From NCBI GenBank assembly GCA_028554645.1, contig JAQOOI010000013.1, positions 62,001 to 126,000 on the forward strand: 64,000 bases of DNA. Reading direction: 5' to 3'. The notes beneath the pieces were generated by a model. It saw only the letters and a list, made by a program, of their open reading frames with translations. It made no database searches and was not told the origin of the DNA. This document shows, one piece after another, positions 11,572-24,300 of the stretch. The DNA comes from Omphalotus guepiniiformis. Its lineage: Eukaryota > Basidiomycota > Agaricomycetes > Agaricales > Omphalotaceae. Position numbers and translations under genes: made by a program. Positions within the stretch are counted from its first letter, which is position 1. The number at the start of each line of letters is the position of its first letter.

Positions 11572-13121
11572 TTACATCGAATTGCCCCTTCTGTCATCCA
11601 CCATTGTCATTCTAAACACATCTCTCCCATCACCCGCAGCACCTCTCAACGTCGGACAGTTATGTTTCTCTAAAGACGCCTTCTTAGAGAAGCACCGTTT
11701 ACAACTGTGACACATCCACTCTTGTTGCTTCCCGTGCACATTATACTCATGTCTGAGCAAATCATGCCTGCGCGAAAAGTCCGCTTTGCACGGGGAGAAA
11801 GAGCATTTGAAGCTTCGTGCCATTTGACGCATTTTTGTTTTCGGGTGGTCGGCGGAATCAGAGGGTGACGCCGACTGAGATGAATACGATGTGCTACGCT
11901 GGCGCTTGTTTAGCGCGCCAGATCCGGAGCTGGGTGGAGACGCGGAAGAAAATTCTAGAAGTTTGGGAGGAGAGGCGCACGGAGAGAGAGCAAGCGGGGC
12001 TTCATTGCGAGAAGCGAATTGGGCATAAGATGGTGAAAGCATCGGTGCTTCAGTATTATGACCAATACCAATGAATTGGAATGTAGAAAGAGCGGGAGGC
12101 GAATCGCGTTTGATAGACGGTTGCGAGCATGAAGACGACGAGAGAGTTGAAACCAATTCTCCAGACGAGACGGAATCAGAACACGAATAGAACTGAGATA
12201 GCGACGTGAAGGATGGAGACAACAGTGGCAATAGAGTTTGCGAATAGTTTGACGCTGAGCTAAGGTCATCGAGACTGCTGCCAGGGGAAGACTCATGGGA
12301 AGAGAAGTCGCATATCCCCGTGTTCCACGGCATGTCATTGCTCAGACTAGAATAGCTACAGTCCACAGGGAACGTGGACAGGGAGTGCAAGTCGGACACA
12401 TTTGAGCCGTTGACTAATGCTGCATGCCGAACGAATGAGATCAAGTGAGAAGAGAGACCCATGGAACGTGAACATACCTGTTGTGGAGGTTTCCTGAGCC
12501 TCAGTGACGGCCGCTGGTTGATACTCTATAACGCGTTTGGTAGGAGAAGGGGTAAAAGCAAGAGAACGCACTTACGGGAGCTGTTATTCAAGCGCAAAGA
12601 AACAAGCTGTTGGTCGTTTTCAGAAACTTCCGAGCCCTAGAAGAATAAATATTATTTTCAAGGTCTTCGACGAAAGACAAAATGACTTACTTCATTGTCT
12701 CTCTGACCCGATATCGCACTTTCTGGGGAATCATATGAAACAGCATCCTGTTCTGCACCAACGGCAGGCTGAGGGAAGCCATTGCCATTGTGCGGTTCCT
12801 CTTGATCAGCTTGTTTTGTTACAATCTTCATGTATCTTCCATTTCCATCAAGCCCGTTTTCCAGGTTCAAAGCGAGTTTAGAGAATAGCTCGCATCTTCT
12901 GCAACAAACTGGGTATGCAAGCCAGTATCATGGATAAATATTCGCCTGTCAGGTGTCGGAAAATCCTGCTCACCCTGTTGAGTTTCTGAATCCGTATCAA
13001 TGAGCGTTTCTATCAGGGAGTTGAAGCTGAAAGAGATGGAAGGTTCTTGACCAGTTTGAGTACATCGGATAGTAATCTCCAGCTGTCCTAGCTGGCGGTA
13101 GGGGAATTTGAGGGTGGACAT
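11572..13121 (-). CDS. C2H2 zinc-finger transcription factor
   Basis: Five exons: 13121-12974, 12908-12691, 12636-12576, 12525-12478 and 12413-11572. They join in frame to about 438 residues. The N-terminal two thirds is Ser/Pro-rich and probably disordered (repeated runs such as SSLSQFYSCSDSVSS). A basic stretch leads into two fingers near the C-terminus. The first is a C2H2 finger with CSFSPCKADFSRRHDLLRHE and a following His. The second is CHSCKRCFSKKASLEKHNC, which ends in His-Cys rather than His-His. This layout is typical of sequence-specific fungal regulators acting in the nucleus. The target genes cannot be deduced. The exon 1/2 junction is the least certain; a mis-set acceptor there would change only a few residues. 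Confidence 0.72.
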
Positions 13122-13521
13122 CAGAGCTAGTCTGTTAGCGAGAAGCGACAAATGGAAAGTGTGTAGTTGACTTCCGAGGAATGGGGAAGCTGACGAATAC
13201 TTGTCAGTTGTTCTTACATGAAAAAGCAGAAGTTACATAATCGTGGACTGTTCTCGTCCTTTCTCTTCTCCCAAAATATCCTCGGGCTTTTTGCACTGCT
13301 TCATGTTATCGATCCTTCTAATGTATATATGTCCCTCCCATCGTGGTCATTGAGTGGCTTCACAACTTCCATTACTGCCGCCAAGGCATTCACGATGTCG
13401 CCAGTTGCAGGGTCCTCACCTCACCGATTCAGACCCTGATGCAGACTGTAAACAGAATCCAAACCCTTCAAACCTTACTCTTACCATGTGGCGACCACCC
13501 TGCACGAATCGTAACAGAGAC
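13122..13521. other. Intergenic, no gene seen
   Basis: This lies between the start of the zinc-finger gene and the partial duplicate of the dehydrogenase 5' region. No supported frame. Confidence 0.4.
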
Positions 13522-13735
13522 AGTGTACAGAAATCCTTTGGGATAAAATACTGCTAGCCTGCTGCCACAAGGTGAGCCTATTAGCTACACTTGGTCGTAT
13601 ACTGACATACGCTGCAGGTCAATCGAGAATATCAGTCTAGCCAGACTCGAGGCCAACCGTAATTTTCACGATTTCTTCAAACTGTTGATTAGACGCTATG
13701 TCTGCTCCTCCTTCTCTGGCAACGAGCATCAACAC
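13522..13735 (+). repeat. Partial upstream copy of the dehydrogenase 5' region
   Basis: This stretch repeats the leader of the first dehydrogenase gene (about 13862-14090). Shared, nearly identical blocks are GTACAGAAAyCCTTTGGGA, AGCTACACTTGGTC, GACATACGCTGCAGGTCAAT and ATTAGACGCTATGTCT, in the same order. The copy includes the start codon and roughly ten codons with an altered frame, then ends. The leader seems to contain a 5'-UTR intron (donor GTGAGCC near 13892, acceptor GCTGCAG near 13985). The upstream copy is a 5' fragment, not a functional gene. Confidence 0.7.
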
Positions 13736-14067
13736 AAAATCACTCACAAGAGTGAATGATAGGGATAGTGAGCCTAAGCAAAAGAAAAGAAAATCAAATC
13801 CCTCTCTTGCTTTAGCAGCTAACTGCCACCGACCGCATAGCGAATGTCTAGCGAACGCCTAGTGTACAGAAACCCTTTGGGACTGGCACGAGGTGAGCCC
13901 TCAAAACATATTAGCTACACTTGGTCATATATTTGTTCTTTACAAGGAAAAATCACGTATACTTGTAATATGACATACGCTGCAGGTCAATCGAGGAAAT
14001 CATATTAAAGCCAGACTCGAGGCCAACCTTCATTTTCACGATTTCTTTGAACTGTTGATTAGACGCT

Positions 14068-15315
14068 ATGTCTACTGCTTCTTCTGGCAACGAGCAAAAT
14101 CAAAGTAAAGGCATAGCTCTTATTACTGGCGCTTCTCAAGGGATAGGCTTAGCCGTCGCCACTCGACTTGCTCAGGACGGATTCAAAATTGCTTTGAACG
14201 ATATTCCGGGAAAGACCGACGCCCTGCAGGCAGCAAAAAGTGCCATACAGAAGGCTTCAGGGAGCGAAGTGCAAGTCTTTCCTGCTGATATTTCTCAGGA
14301 AGCGGATGTGAAGTCTATGATTGAAGGAGTCGTGCAAAAGCTTGGAGGATTGGACGTTGTAAGTCCTTGTTCGCTCTTCGTGAGCTCATCAAATCTGGAG
14401 CAGTTTTGAAGATGGTCGCAAACGCTGCTGTTTGCCCTTGCGGGCAACCTATCACCGAAGGTCAGCACACGAAGCGAACTAGTGTCTGCAAGCACATCTG
14501 ATAAACGAACTGTAGTTTCTGTCGCTGAATGGGACAGAACTTTTGCCGTCAACTCGCGAGGCACTTTCCTGTGTTACAAATATGCTGCCTTGCAAATGAT
14601 CAAACAAGGTCGTGGTGGACGCATCATTGGTGCTTGCTCTGGCTCAGGGAAGCAGGGGACGCCGTTGATGGGCATATACTCTTCGACCAAGTTCGCTATT
14701 AGGGGCTTGACCCAGGCTGCTGGTTAGCTGATCATCTAGTTACGACGGACAACGTCTTGACAGAGATTTTCAGCTCAGGAATTAGGAAAGTATGGAATAA
14801 CAGTGAATGCGTATGCTCCAGGTTTGCTACGATTGTGATTCATTATGCTAGCGAAATCTAATTCAGACACTACCAGGTGCAGTCGATACAGAGATGGGTA
14901 AAGCAGATTTCTTTAGCTAAGTCGTGCAATGGATTGATGATATGTGAAAGCCCGGGCTGCGGGTAGTGCAATTGTTGGAGATTCAGATAAAGTCTTTGAA
15001 CTGGTTAGTGATGTTACCTTCGCATTGTTTTGATTGAGAAATATTATGATCTTATTCTCTAGTATGCGTCTCGTCTTGCCGTGGGGCGCTGCGGTGTGCC
15101 CGCGGACATGGCTGGTCTCGTGTCCTACATTGCTTCGAAAGACTCTCAATTCTTGACAGGTGAGTGTTCCGTGCCCTAATTTGTGCTCTATATATCAATT
15201 CTATATCGGACGCTAGGTCAAACGATAAGCCCTGATTGTCGTTTTCTGGAATTCTAGCATGTAATTTTTTTTTCTCTCATAGATAACCATCGATGGAGGA
15301 CTATTTTTTGATTAA
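14068..15315 (+). CDS. Short-chain dehydrogenase/reductase, copy 1
   Basis: Exons 14068-14358, 14412-14460, 14516-14722, 14774-14821, 14877-14897, 14951-15003, 15063-15159 and 15217-15224, then 15283-15315 if the last intron is spliced, would give 268 residues. Classical SDR marks: cofactor loop TGASQGIG, ANAA, catalytic YSSTK (YxxxK), a Pro-Gly after NAYA, and C-terminal IDGGLFFD. The pattern resembles acetoin/diacetyl reductase-type cytosolic SDRs; the substrate is inferred only loosely. The donor after the 8-nt exon 8 reads ATAAGC instead of GTAAGC, as kept in the sister gene. Without splicing there, translation would read through to a TAG at 15255-15257 and replace the last residues. A tandem sister gene follows about 250 bp downstream. 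Confidence 0.82.
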
Positions 15316-15566
15316 ATTTGTCGCTGTTGCATTGGTCGCTTCTTGCCGGGTTACACTATGAAGCTTCAGGCCTAAGGCCTCGTACTATATGTACTTATGT
15401 ACGCATGACCGCGACCGCGACCGCAATCGAACGGTCACGGTGTCCAATAAGACTCCAGCGCTGTCAATGTATGGCGAACAAAGACAATTCTGAGTAAAAG
15501 CCAGCGATTTCTCCAGCGCTCAAGGTCGAATATCCCATTCCGAGTCCAACCTACTGATCAAAGAAC

Positions 15567-16825
15567 ATGTCTGCATTAGATTCTGGCAATGAACGTCAAG
15601 AGAAAGGCGTAGCTCTCATTACTGGTGCTTCTCAAGGCATAGGCTTAGCTATTGCCACTCGACTTGCTCAGGATGGATTCAAAATTGCTTTGAACGATGT
15701 CCCGGGAAAGATTGGTGAATTACAGGCTGCGCAGAGTGCATTACAAAAGACTTCTTCAGGAAGTGAAGTGCAAGTCTTTCCTGCTGACATCTCTCAGGAA
15801 TCCGACGTAATGTCTATGGTTGAACGCGTGGTGGAAACGCTTGGAGGCTTAGATGTGGTGAGTGTTCATGTCCACTTTTGCAGGTTAGATGAGAATCTGA
15901 AGTAGATCCGAAGATGGTCGCGAACGCTGCTATCTGTCCTTGTGCCGGACAACCTATTACCGAAGGTTAGTATCCGAAACGTATTTAAGAGTGCAGGCGA
16001 TGACAAGACTGTAGTTTCTACCGATAATTGGGACAAAGGTTTCGCCGTTAATGCGCGAGGGACTTTCCTGTGCTACAAGTACGCCGCTTTGCAAATGATC
16101 AAGCAAGGTCGTGGTGGGCGCATCATCGGTGCTTGTGCTGGTATGGGAAAGCAGGCGACGGCATCAATGGGTATATACTCTTCAACGAAGTTTGCTGTTC
16201 GGGGTTTGACGCAGACTGCTGGTGAGATGACCATTCTGTCGGGCTGGAAACGTTTTTAATAGAAGGTCTTAGCGCAGGAGTTAGGACAGTATGGAATAAC
16301 GGTGAATGGGTACGCTCCAGGTGAGTCGTGTCAATCAATAGCGATTTGTTACTGGAACCTGATCCCGAATTTAGGTCCCGTTGATACAGAAATGGGTAAG
16401 GCGCAGTTCTTTTAGTTTCATCCATACAAGAAACAATGGGTTGATAATGGGTAAAAGGCCGAGCAGCGGGTAGTGCAATTGGCGGTGGTGACGCAGATAA
16501 ATTGTTTGAAATGGTCAGTGTTATAGTTACACTCTCAATATTGAAACATGTTATTTATGAATATGTATTCCAGTATGCGTCTCGTATTGCCATGAGGCGC
16601 TTCGGCGTACCGGTGGATATTGCTGGTCTGGTATCATACATTGCTTCAAAAGATTCCCAGTTCTTAACGGGTGAGTACCTTTTGTCGCGGCTCTGTTTCT
16701 GTGTTGTACTTATAACATGCTCTACAGGCCAAACGGTAAGCCCCAATTGGCTTTTTCTGGAATTCTGGCATGTAATGTTTCTTGGCATGTAGATTAACAT
16801 CGACGGAGGGCTATATTTTGATTAA
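15567..16825 (+). CDS. Short-chain dehydrogenase/reductase, copy 2
   Basis: Nine exons: 15567-15857, 15914-15965, 16015-16221, 16273-16320, 16375-16395, 16458-16513, 16574-16670, 16728-16735 and 16793-16825. They join to 270 residues. Same landmarks as copy 1: TGASQGIG, ANAA, YSSTK, and GGLYFD at the end. Intron positions are identical to copy 1, including the 8-nt exon 8 (encoding most of GQT), so the pair arose by tandem duplication. All splice sites here are canonical and the frame is unbroken, so this is the more clearly functional copy. Likely an NAD(P)H-dependent cytosolic reductase of the acetoin/diacetyl reductase-like group; exact substrate unknown. Confidence 0.87.
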
Positions 16826-17248
16826 AAGTGTCCGCAGGGTGCTTGCAGGATTACACAGTAGTGGTTGCCACGTACCTATGCGAATGAAGACCCTAATGAC
16901 AAAGATTCGTGGCCTTAAGTGCGTAACCTTTAGACTAGCCTTCAATACGTAAGAAAGAAGGCTAGAAGGATGTTCTGGCCATGGATAGTAAACACGGAAG
17001 TGAACTGAAATACTGAAACACTCTAATTCGACTCCTAGTAAATATTGCGAGCTAGATGTATGTCATAGAGTGCTCAGTATGACGACCGAAACCGTTTCCA
17101 ATAATCGTTTGAGAATGGGAGATGATCTGGACCCAGGTTGTGAAGTGTGGCGCCAACTACAGGGGTGACCGGAGTCCTTTCGCCAGTGTACGGACCCCAA
17201 AATTGGGTTACATTGAGGCAGAAACAGAAAAAAACCGGGGAAAGGCCA
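16826..17248. other. Intergenic, no gene seen
   Basis: This holds the 3' flank of the second dehydrogenase and the promoter of the OTU gene. Only chance frames are present. Confidence 0.4.
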
Positions 17249-20024
17249 ATGGGCTCTGCGAAGAAACAGACAAAATCCTACAGGGCGAGGGCGACGAGGA
17301 GTTCTGGCAGGGCTAATGTGAGTCATTATTGACGAGTTCTTCGTGGAACTGGGCTTGGAAGAGACTCACATTGGCTCTGCAGCTTTTGACGTCGGATCCC
17401 CTGCAAAATACTGCCCAGCTGAACGATCAGCTTCGTTCTCTGGGATTGTACGCTGCTCCGACGTTGGGGGATGGCAACTGTTTGTTCAGGGCTTTATCTG
17501 ACCAGTACTATGGCTCGCCTTCTCGCCACGCAGATGTTCGTCGCGACATCTGCGATTTCATCGAGGCCCATCCTGAGCGCTACGAAGGGTTCGTCGACAT
17601 CGATGAATTCGGCGACAGTGGCGTTCGCAAGGGTAAAGGCGGCGGACTGAGCGCATACGTTGCTGGAATGCGTCAGAATGCGACTTATGGTGGCCACATG
17701 GAGTTGTCGGCGTTCGCACATCTGACCAGGCGAAATATCAAGGTCATCCAACCTGGGTTGGTCTATGTGATTCAATGGGATCCTCAGCAGCCAAAGAGCC
17801 CGAAAGTGAAGTCCAAGAGTCCCCCTGATTCGCCTTCGAAACATACTAGATTGGGGTCCAAAAAGATTCTGGACGGCGACGGGGATACCCCTATGCCTCT
17901 GCAAGAGGAGCATGAGGAGGACGAGGGCGGACCGACGATTTACGTCGCGTATGTTGCTTCTTTCTCTTCTCTGTTCAGTCCCTCGAGAGCTTACCTCTCC
18001 CTTTGCCCTTTGCCCTTCGCCTTTTGTTCATTCTGCGCCTGTCGCGCTTCTTACCATTCCTGTTATAACATGTTCAAATGTGGCTTGAATACTTCAAATA
18101 CGGTAGTTATCACGACTGGGAACACTTTTCGTCCGTCCGTAGTCTTCGAGGCCCACACAGTGGCATTCCTAATGTCCACGAGACACCCCCACCTCCTACC
18201 TCCGAGTCTTCAACGTCTGCAAGTTCAAGTGCCTCCTCACCTCCAGACGAGCATCTTAGCGCAGCTAAGGCTCGTAAGAAAGAGCGCGAACGGAAGGAAA
18301 AAGAGAAGAAGGAAGCGGGAAGGGTCAAAGCCAAGGAAAAGGCTACTGCTGGTAGACCCAGCTCCAGCTCTGCACTTCCTAGAGACAAACCCAAATCCAA
18401 GATAAAGGACGAGCAGAAAAGCGCGTCAGAATCGACTCTTTCTTCGTCTGTCAAATCCTCGAGCATAGGATCCGGCTTCAAGCTGAGGATCCCAGCGAGA
18501 CCTTCCATGACAACGCCCACACTGTCCATGACGGCGCCTACGCCGATCTCAGCAGGTGCATCTCCATTGTCAAGCCTCTCTCCTTCTCCAGCTCCCAGCC
18601 AAGGCGCAGTGGGAGACGTGGATGTGGCAGTGGCCGTACCACTACCTGCTTCAGCACCTCCATCCGTTGCCACAAGCCCTCCAGTCTCTCACTCGCCCTC
18701 GCCAGCACCTGGTGCAGGCGTACAGTCACTGAGTGGTGCTAGCGATGCTCCAATGGCATCGCCAAATGCAGAGCCCACATCGAGCGGGCTTATCCCAGCC
18801 TCTACAGGGACAGCCCCAAATCCCTATACTACCTATCCCTTTACATATGCACCATATGGGCCCTTACAATATCCTCCCTATCCGTACAATTACACGACGT
18901 ATCCATATACGTATCCTGCACATCCTTCGCAGTTCTCCCAGGCCACTAGTGCGCCCGTTAATGGCGTATATGCATACCCCTCGTCCATGTCGCAACCTCC
19001 TGGACAGGCATCCACGTCAACGTCGAATCTCGGGTATTACCATCCTCCACAACATCCGCACGTGCAGCCTGCATCATCCAGTGGTTTGATCCCAGCATCC
19101 GCCCCCTTAGATGCCTCATCCCAAGCTCCTTACTCATCTCTGACATGTGCGAATTCGACGATAGTCGCTATTGACCCACTATCACGCCTTACCCACCTCA
19201 CTCACCTTAACCCTCCTCCGCGCTCACAGCGAAGTCCGAAGAGATCCTTCGAAGAGAGCATCAATGAGGAGGGTAGCGTCGAATCTGGCGTTTCGGCCAG
19301 TAGCGGAGATAGTAAACGCAGTAGAATTGATGAAACGCAGGAAGTGACGACACCGCAGAATCGAGGTCGACATGGTCATAGAAGTGCTGAAGTGGAAATT
19401 TCGCCAGAGGATGTGGACACTGATACAGATGCAGACGCCGAAGGAGACCCGGATCCAGACGTTCTGCCCGATCTCAGTACAGGCAATAACGAGCCTGAGG
19501 ACGCGGACCGAGATGCTGAAGGTGATATCGACGAAGATGCGACAGAAGAGCGTGAGGTTGAAGAGGACCTCTCTCCTCCCCGAACAACACCAGGGTTATC
19601 GCCTGATACAGGTGGTTCGTCGTCTTCGCTCTCTGAATCTTTAGAGGAGCTCGACGAAGCCGACGACTACGGGGATGACTACGTTGATGATGATGATGAG
19701 GACGAGGATGATGAGGATGAAGATAGGCTGGAACCCAATCTCAACCACACTCGACCCGTCTCTGCCAGTATCAAAGCCAAATCCACATTGAAGTCACGAC
19801 GAGCAGTCAGCTCAACCTCAGCTCTGGGCGAGCGTCCCTTGACCCGTCGGGAGCGCAAGAAACTCGGTTTACCGAAGACACGCGCTGCATCAGGGAAGAT
19901 TGCCGTTCCAGCAGGGAGGACCACAAGATCGGCTACACGGCGCGGAGCTGATTCTGTAGGTGAATGGAACTCGAATGGTAGTGGGAGGGTAGATGTAAGG
20001 GGCTTCAGGGAGCTGAAGATTTGA
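17249..20024 (+). CDS. OTU-family cysteine protease (deubiquitinase)
   Basis: Three exons (17249-17317, 17383-17948, 18107-20024) give 850 residues. The first ~230 residues form an OTU domain: LGDGNCLFRAL carries Asp53 and nucleophile Cys56, and the exon 2/3 junction rebuilds AYHDWEHFSSVR with the catalytic His (His218). The arrangement is like OTUD3-type ubiquitin proteases. The rest is low complexity: a Lys/Glu/Arg coiled-coil-like stretch (from ARKKERERKEKEKK), Ser/Pro/Ala-rich linkers, a Tyr/Pro-rich block near 18820-18930 (YTTYPFTYAPYGPL), and a strongly acidic region (DDDDEDEDDEDEDR) before a basic end. The tail probably recruits partners. The 158-nt second intron is long for the window. 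A further intron inside the tail cannot be excluded because the frame is open anyway. Confidence 0.85.
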
Positions 20025-20499
20025 AAGTTGGGGTTTGGACATAGAGAACTTCCAGCCTCAATCCTTGACGAAACGTAACGGTTTTCTTTTGCTATATCTT
20101 CTCTTCATTTCTTTCCCTATTGTATATTCTATTTGGTTTCTTCTCTCGCAACTCTCTCTTTGCCTCGTACTGCATTCAGCTCACGTACACCAAGCAATTT
20201 ACAGTGATCCCCGCATCTTCCTATTTCATGTCTTCTTTCCAGCATCGTTACGCATACAGTAATTACGAGCATGAAGCCACATTCACATTTTCTTTTCACA
20301 TCTCACATTCTGCATTCTGCATGGACGTAGTTGAAATAAGCAGCACTGTACACTGACTTCAATGCATTTATTTAATGTCCTGGATATGACTTGCGACTAC
20401 TTATTACCAATGCGAGGTATGCGAGGTTTGGGTGAACAGGAACGTCCCGAGAGCGATGATCTACAGCAGATAGTTTGAATACTTCCGTTCCGCTTTGTT
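20025..20499. other. Intergenic, convergent 3' flanks
   Basis: A pyrimidine-rich stretch follows the OTU stop codon (about 20080-20300). No supported frame. Confidence 0.4.
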
Positions 20500-20943
20500 T
20501 CATGGACCAGGCGCAGGGTTCATGAGCGTTCGGGACAAACTTGGGACAGACTGAAGCTTCCCGTGCGTGTTCATAATAGCGACACAGCGATGGTAAGCGA
20601 CCCTACAAACCTGATTCTCCGCATCAATATATGCGAGACCTTTGGTGTTCAATGGAATCCGTGCGTAGAGACGGTTAACTATGATCTCAGTGCGTCCGTC
20701 ATCATATTGAGTTGAGAGGCCCGGAAACGTTTCTCCATTCCGTAGATAACACGGAACTGCACGAGTGACCTTGAGACCTAACAATTTTTTCGCAAGTAAG
20801 AAGCTTGATTGACCCTATGTGTCATCTGTACCAGCAGAACTGGAGATGCAAGGCCCTTTTCAGTCATGTATCGAAGAGGGTCATCTTCCTGCACAATTTC
20901 TGGCCGCGCCTCATTAACCTGCTGGATGACAAGATCACGAATT
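20500..20943 (-). CDS. Unrecognised gene fragment, two exons visible
   Basis: Two blocks look coding on the minus strand. Exon 20943-20832 (IRDLVIQQVNEARPEI, LRYMTEKGLASPVLL) ends at a GTACAG donor. A second exon, about 20769-20500, reads TRAVPCYLRNGETFPGL through to MNPAPGP and a TGA. With acceptor CTCAAG at 20770 the frame is kept; an alternative acceptor lies at 20778. A GAAG-type acceptor precedes the first block, so earlier exons should exist at 20950-21390, but I could not find a convincing start. It may be a gene remnant. No domain recognised. Confidence 0.35.
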
Positions 20944-21397
20944 CTTTATGTGGAGAAGATGAATGTTATCGTTTGTAATGGTCGTCGTTGCGTCGATACA
21001 ACAATTAATGTTCATAAAGGGATGAAGCAGTTATTGACACAAATTAAACATGTAGTTGTTGCCCAGAACGATGCAGACGAGGAAGGGCAGCAATTAAAAT
21101 AAGCAGCTAAGATTTGACAAGAATTGCGGACGGTATTCTTAGAATTGTCTTGGTGAGGGTTGGTTGTCTGAGGCTGTACATACTAAAACCTAATCATCGT
21201 TACGTAATATATAGTAAACAGCAAACAGTCACGCGCATTACCCCTTTTCACACCTTAATCTTCAACCAATACCCAGTCTTGTCGACGGCGACGAAGGCAA
21301 TAACACTAACTGATGTAGACTCTGATTTTTCTGCATCGAATAAGTCTTACAGCCTGGAATAGTGGCTAGGACTCTATCAAAGACATTCCAAGCTACC
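20944..21397. other. Intergenic, possible 5' exons of the neighbour
   Basis: AT-richer spacer between the unrecognised minus-strand fragment and the helicase gene. No exon could be assigned with confidence. Confidence 0.3.
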
Positions 21398-24300
21398 ATG
21401 AATTTCCAGCATCCTCCCCCAATGCAACATTATTATTATGCCCCCCATCCTCCCGAGTTTTATCCTCATTATCCAGATCATCAAGGCCATCCTAGCAATT
21501 TTGCCTATTATGTAGCGCCGCCTAATCAAGTAAACTATCCGCCGGCACCGCTAGATTTTCCTCCTGTCCCAGGATATTCTCCTTTCGTTCGTAACGGAAG
21601 TGGATGGTATTTTCCACCGGGTTCTCATTCTGCTGGAAATGCTAGGCATTCGCCAATTGCGGATGCTCCAACGTCCCTTCCTTCTGAGAAAACTGATGAT
21701 CCCAGCGTTTGTGCGTACTGGAGAGGCCGAATTGCGCCGCTTCCAGGTTTCTGTTCGCCACATGATATGTTCACTTCTCGTCCATCAACGAGTAAAGCAG
21801 TACAGATTCGATCCAGTCCTAGCAATACTCATACATCCCCCTCAGCGGAGAGCTCACAATCTGCATCCCAATCTCTTACTTTCTCTTCAGTTCCATCCGT
21901 CGAGGAAAATGAAGTAGGTTGCTCTTCTGACTATGTACCGCCTGATTTGACTGAGCGTCCGCTATACAGAAATCTACGTTTCAGCTTGATAAATATGTAC
22001 GCGTGCCTTTTCTGTTATTGAAGCGACAAGTCTGACTGTGGCGAGTTATGCGGACATTTTCATTCCTCAGTACCTAAAAGATATACAAAATCAAACTCAA
22101 ACATTCAAACCACTGAATCCTTCATCCGTTTTTCCTTCCCCTCTGTACTATAAATCCTTTTTACCATCTTCGTTAATTGAAAAACACGTCCATTTATACC
22201 CTTCTACTATTCTTGCTTCCCCTTCCCCCGAGAAGGTTTCCTGCCCGCCCTTGAACATTGACAATTATTATAAACATTGGAATGCACTGCTGTCCTGGGA
22301 GCTGGATCAAATGGCGTCCGATAAACAAAATATAGTCTTGTGGCGAATGAGTGTCAGTGCACGGAATTGGGACTCAGCCGAATTCGCTGTTCATGTTCCG
22401 GGTATTCGGGAGAATCATCCCAGGCTGGATATTGGAGATATTGTGCATCTGAGAGAGGTGCTCGTCGATTGGAAGGTTGGAAGCGGGATTGCCTTCGAGG
22501 GAAGGGTAACCACATTGAAGAAAAGGGAAGGTTTCATCCAGTTCGTATCCGTTTCTCGTTCTGTCATTTGTATACTGAATAAGATTTTTCAGAGTTCCAT
22601 TGCCCTTCTCTGAAGTTACACATCCAGACATACATCCCGCCTGCCCCCGGACAAGAGATACATGAAGGTTTGCCCGTCTTTAAAGCAGACGATAAAATAC
22701 CACCAGTGTTCAACCTCTCGTTCTTGACGAATCCACAACCCTCTGTGCTCATGGATGTAGCCGCGGCCACCGTTGGTGATGCCCTGGCATCACAAAACAA
22801 GGGCAATTTTACTCGTCGATGGCTCTTCCCTGAACCTGATGACTTGCTGACCGATTCGCCCATTCCAGCCACACCTCCAAACATGTCTGGAGAACACTGG
22901 GTTGACAATGGATTGAACGCTGAACAGCGGGTAGATTTTTTGTTCCGATTGTCCTATTGGATGAATTTAATCTACTCAGTACAGGTTGCGGCAATCTCAA
23001 TCGCCATGTATCAATCCCCGGTTCCTTATCTTATCAATGGTCCACCGGGAACAGGGAAGACTAGGTATGGTCCTCAAAAGTCAAGGCCCCTTCTCAATTA
23101 ATTTTCTCCTTCAGAACCATTGTCGAATGTGTTCATCAGATCTTGCGCACACAGCCTGAAGCACACGTCCTGCTATGCGCGCCGTCCAACTCCGCGACTG
23201 ACACTCTCGCCCTTCGTCTAGGAACAACTCTGCAACCAGGTGATATGCTTCGCCTCAATGACGAAAACAGGACATTTGCAGAAGTGCCTGATCCTGTTCG
23301 GCAGTTTTGCTGTAAGCCGTCACCTAGTTTTTTCCTTCTGCTTTCTGACCTCTCACTGATGCAGATATCGAGAGCGACAAATTTGCCTTACCGCCTTGGC
23401 CATTACTTATGCGGTATCGAGTAGTAGTCACCTCGTGTCTTGATGCAAGTATTCTCGTGAATGCTCTCTGTACCAACCCGATTATGTGCGAACTCGAAGA
23501 ACAGACGATGTCGTCTATACATCCTCATCGAAGGATTAAGCATCAGGTCGTACCACACTGGACGCATTTGCTTATTGATGAGGTGACCCCAATCTACCTG
23601 ATCATCATCCTTATTTCATTTTCGCTGAAAACGGAGTCGGCAGGCTGCGCAAGGATCCGAACCAGAACTTCTCATTCCAATCTCGGTGGTTCTCACTCGA
23701 CCTACGGCCGAAAACGAATTTCAAGATTCATTCAATTACCACCCTCTATCCATCACTCCCCAGCTAGTCCTTTGTGGAGACCCAAATCAGCGTTCGTTTA
23801 TTAACTTTCGTAAATTAGTTGTCTAAATGACACGTTCTTCCTATACAGCTGGGACCCATCATCACGTCTGACAAAGCTCGTTCGAACGAACTTGATATCT
23901 CTTTATTGGAACGACTCTTTGAGCGTCCAATTTATACAGACCACCCAGTGGAAACGCGATCTCCCCTATCTCCTATCGGCTACCGTAATCGCCGACATTC
24001 CTCGTTGAGTATAGATGGACATGCCAATCCTGGCTCTGTGCTGAAACCATTCGCTAACCTCCTCAAGGTGTGTATCTTTATAGCTGCGCACCAGGATTCC
24101 TGATAACCTGCCCTGCGTTTAGAACTATCGCTCTCATCCAGCCATCCTGATGCCTCCATCTGCGATGTTTTATAATGACTCTTTAGAGCCTTTCGCTACA
24201 AATGGAATGCTTGCATGGTCTGGTCTCCCAAACCCTAAATTCCCACTTATGTTTATGGCGCGCGAGACACCGGAGGAAAGTAACGATGAGGTCAGTTGGT

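Noticed and set aside
18110..18673. 187-codon minus-strand frame inside the OTU gene
   Set aside because: Mirror of the Ser/Pro/Ala-rich tail; low complexity only.
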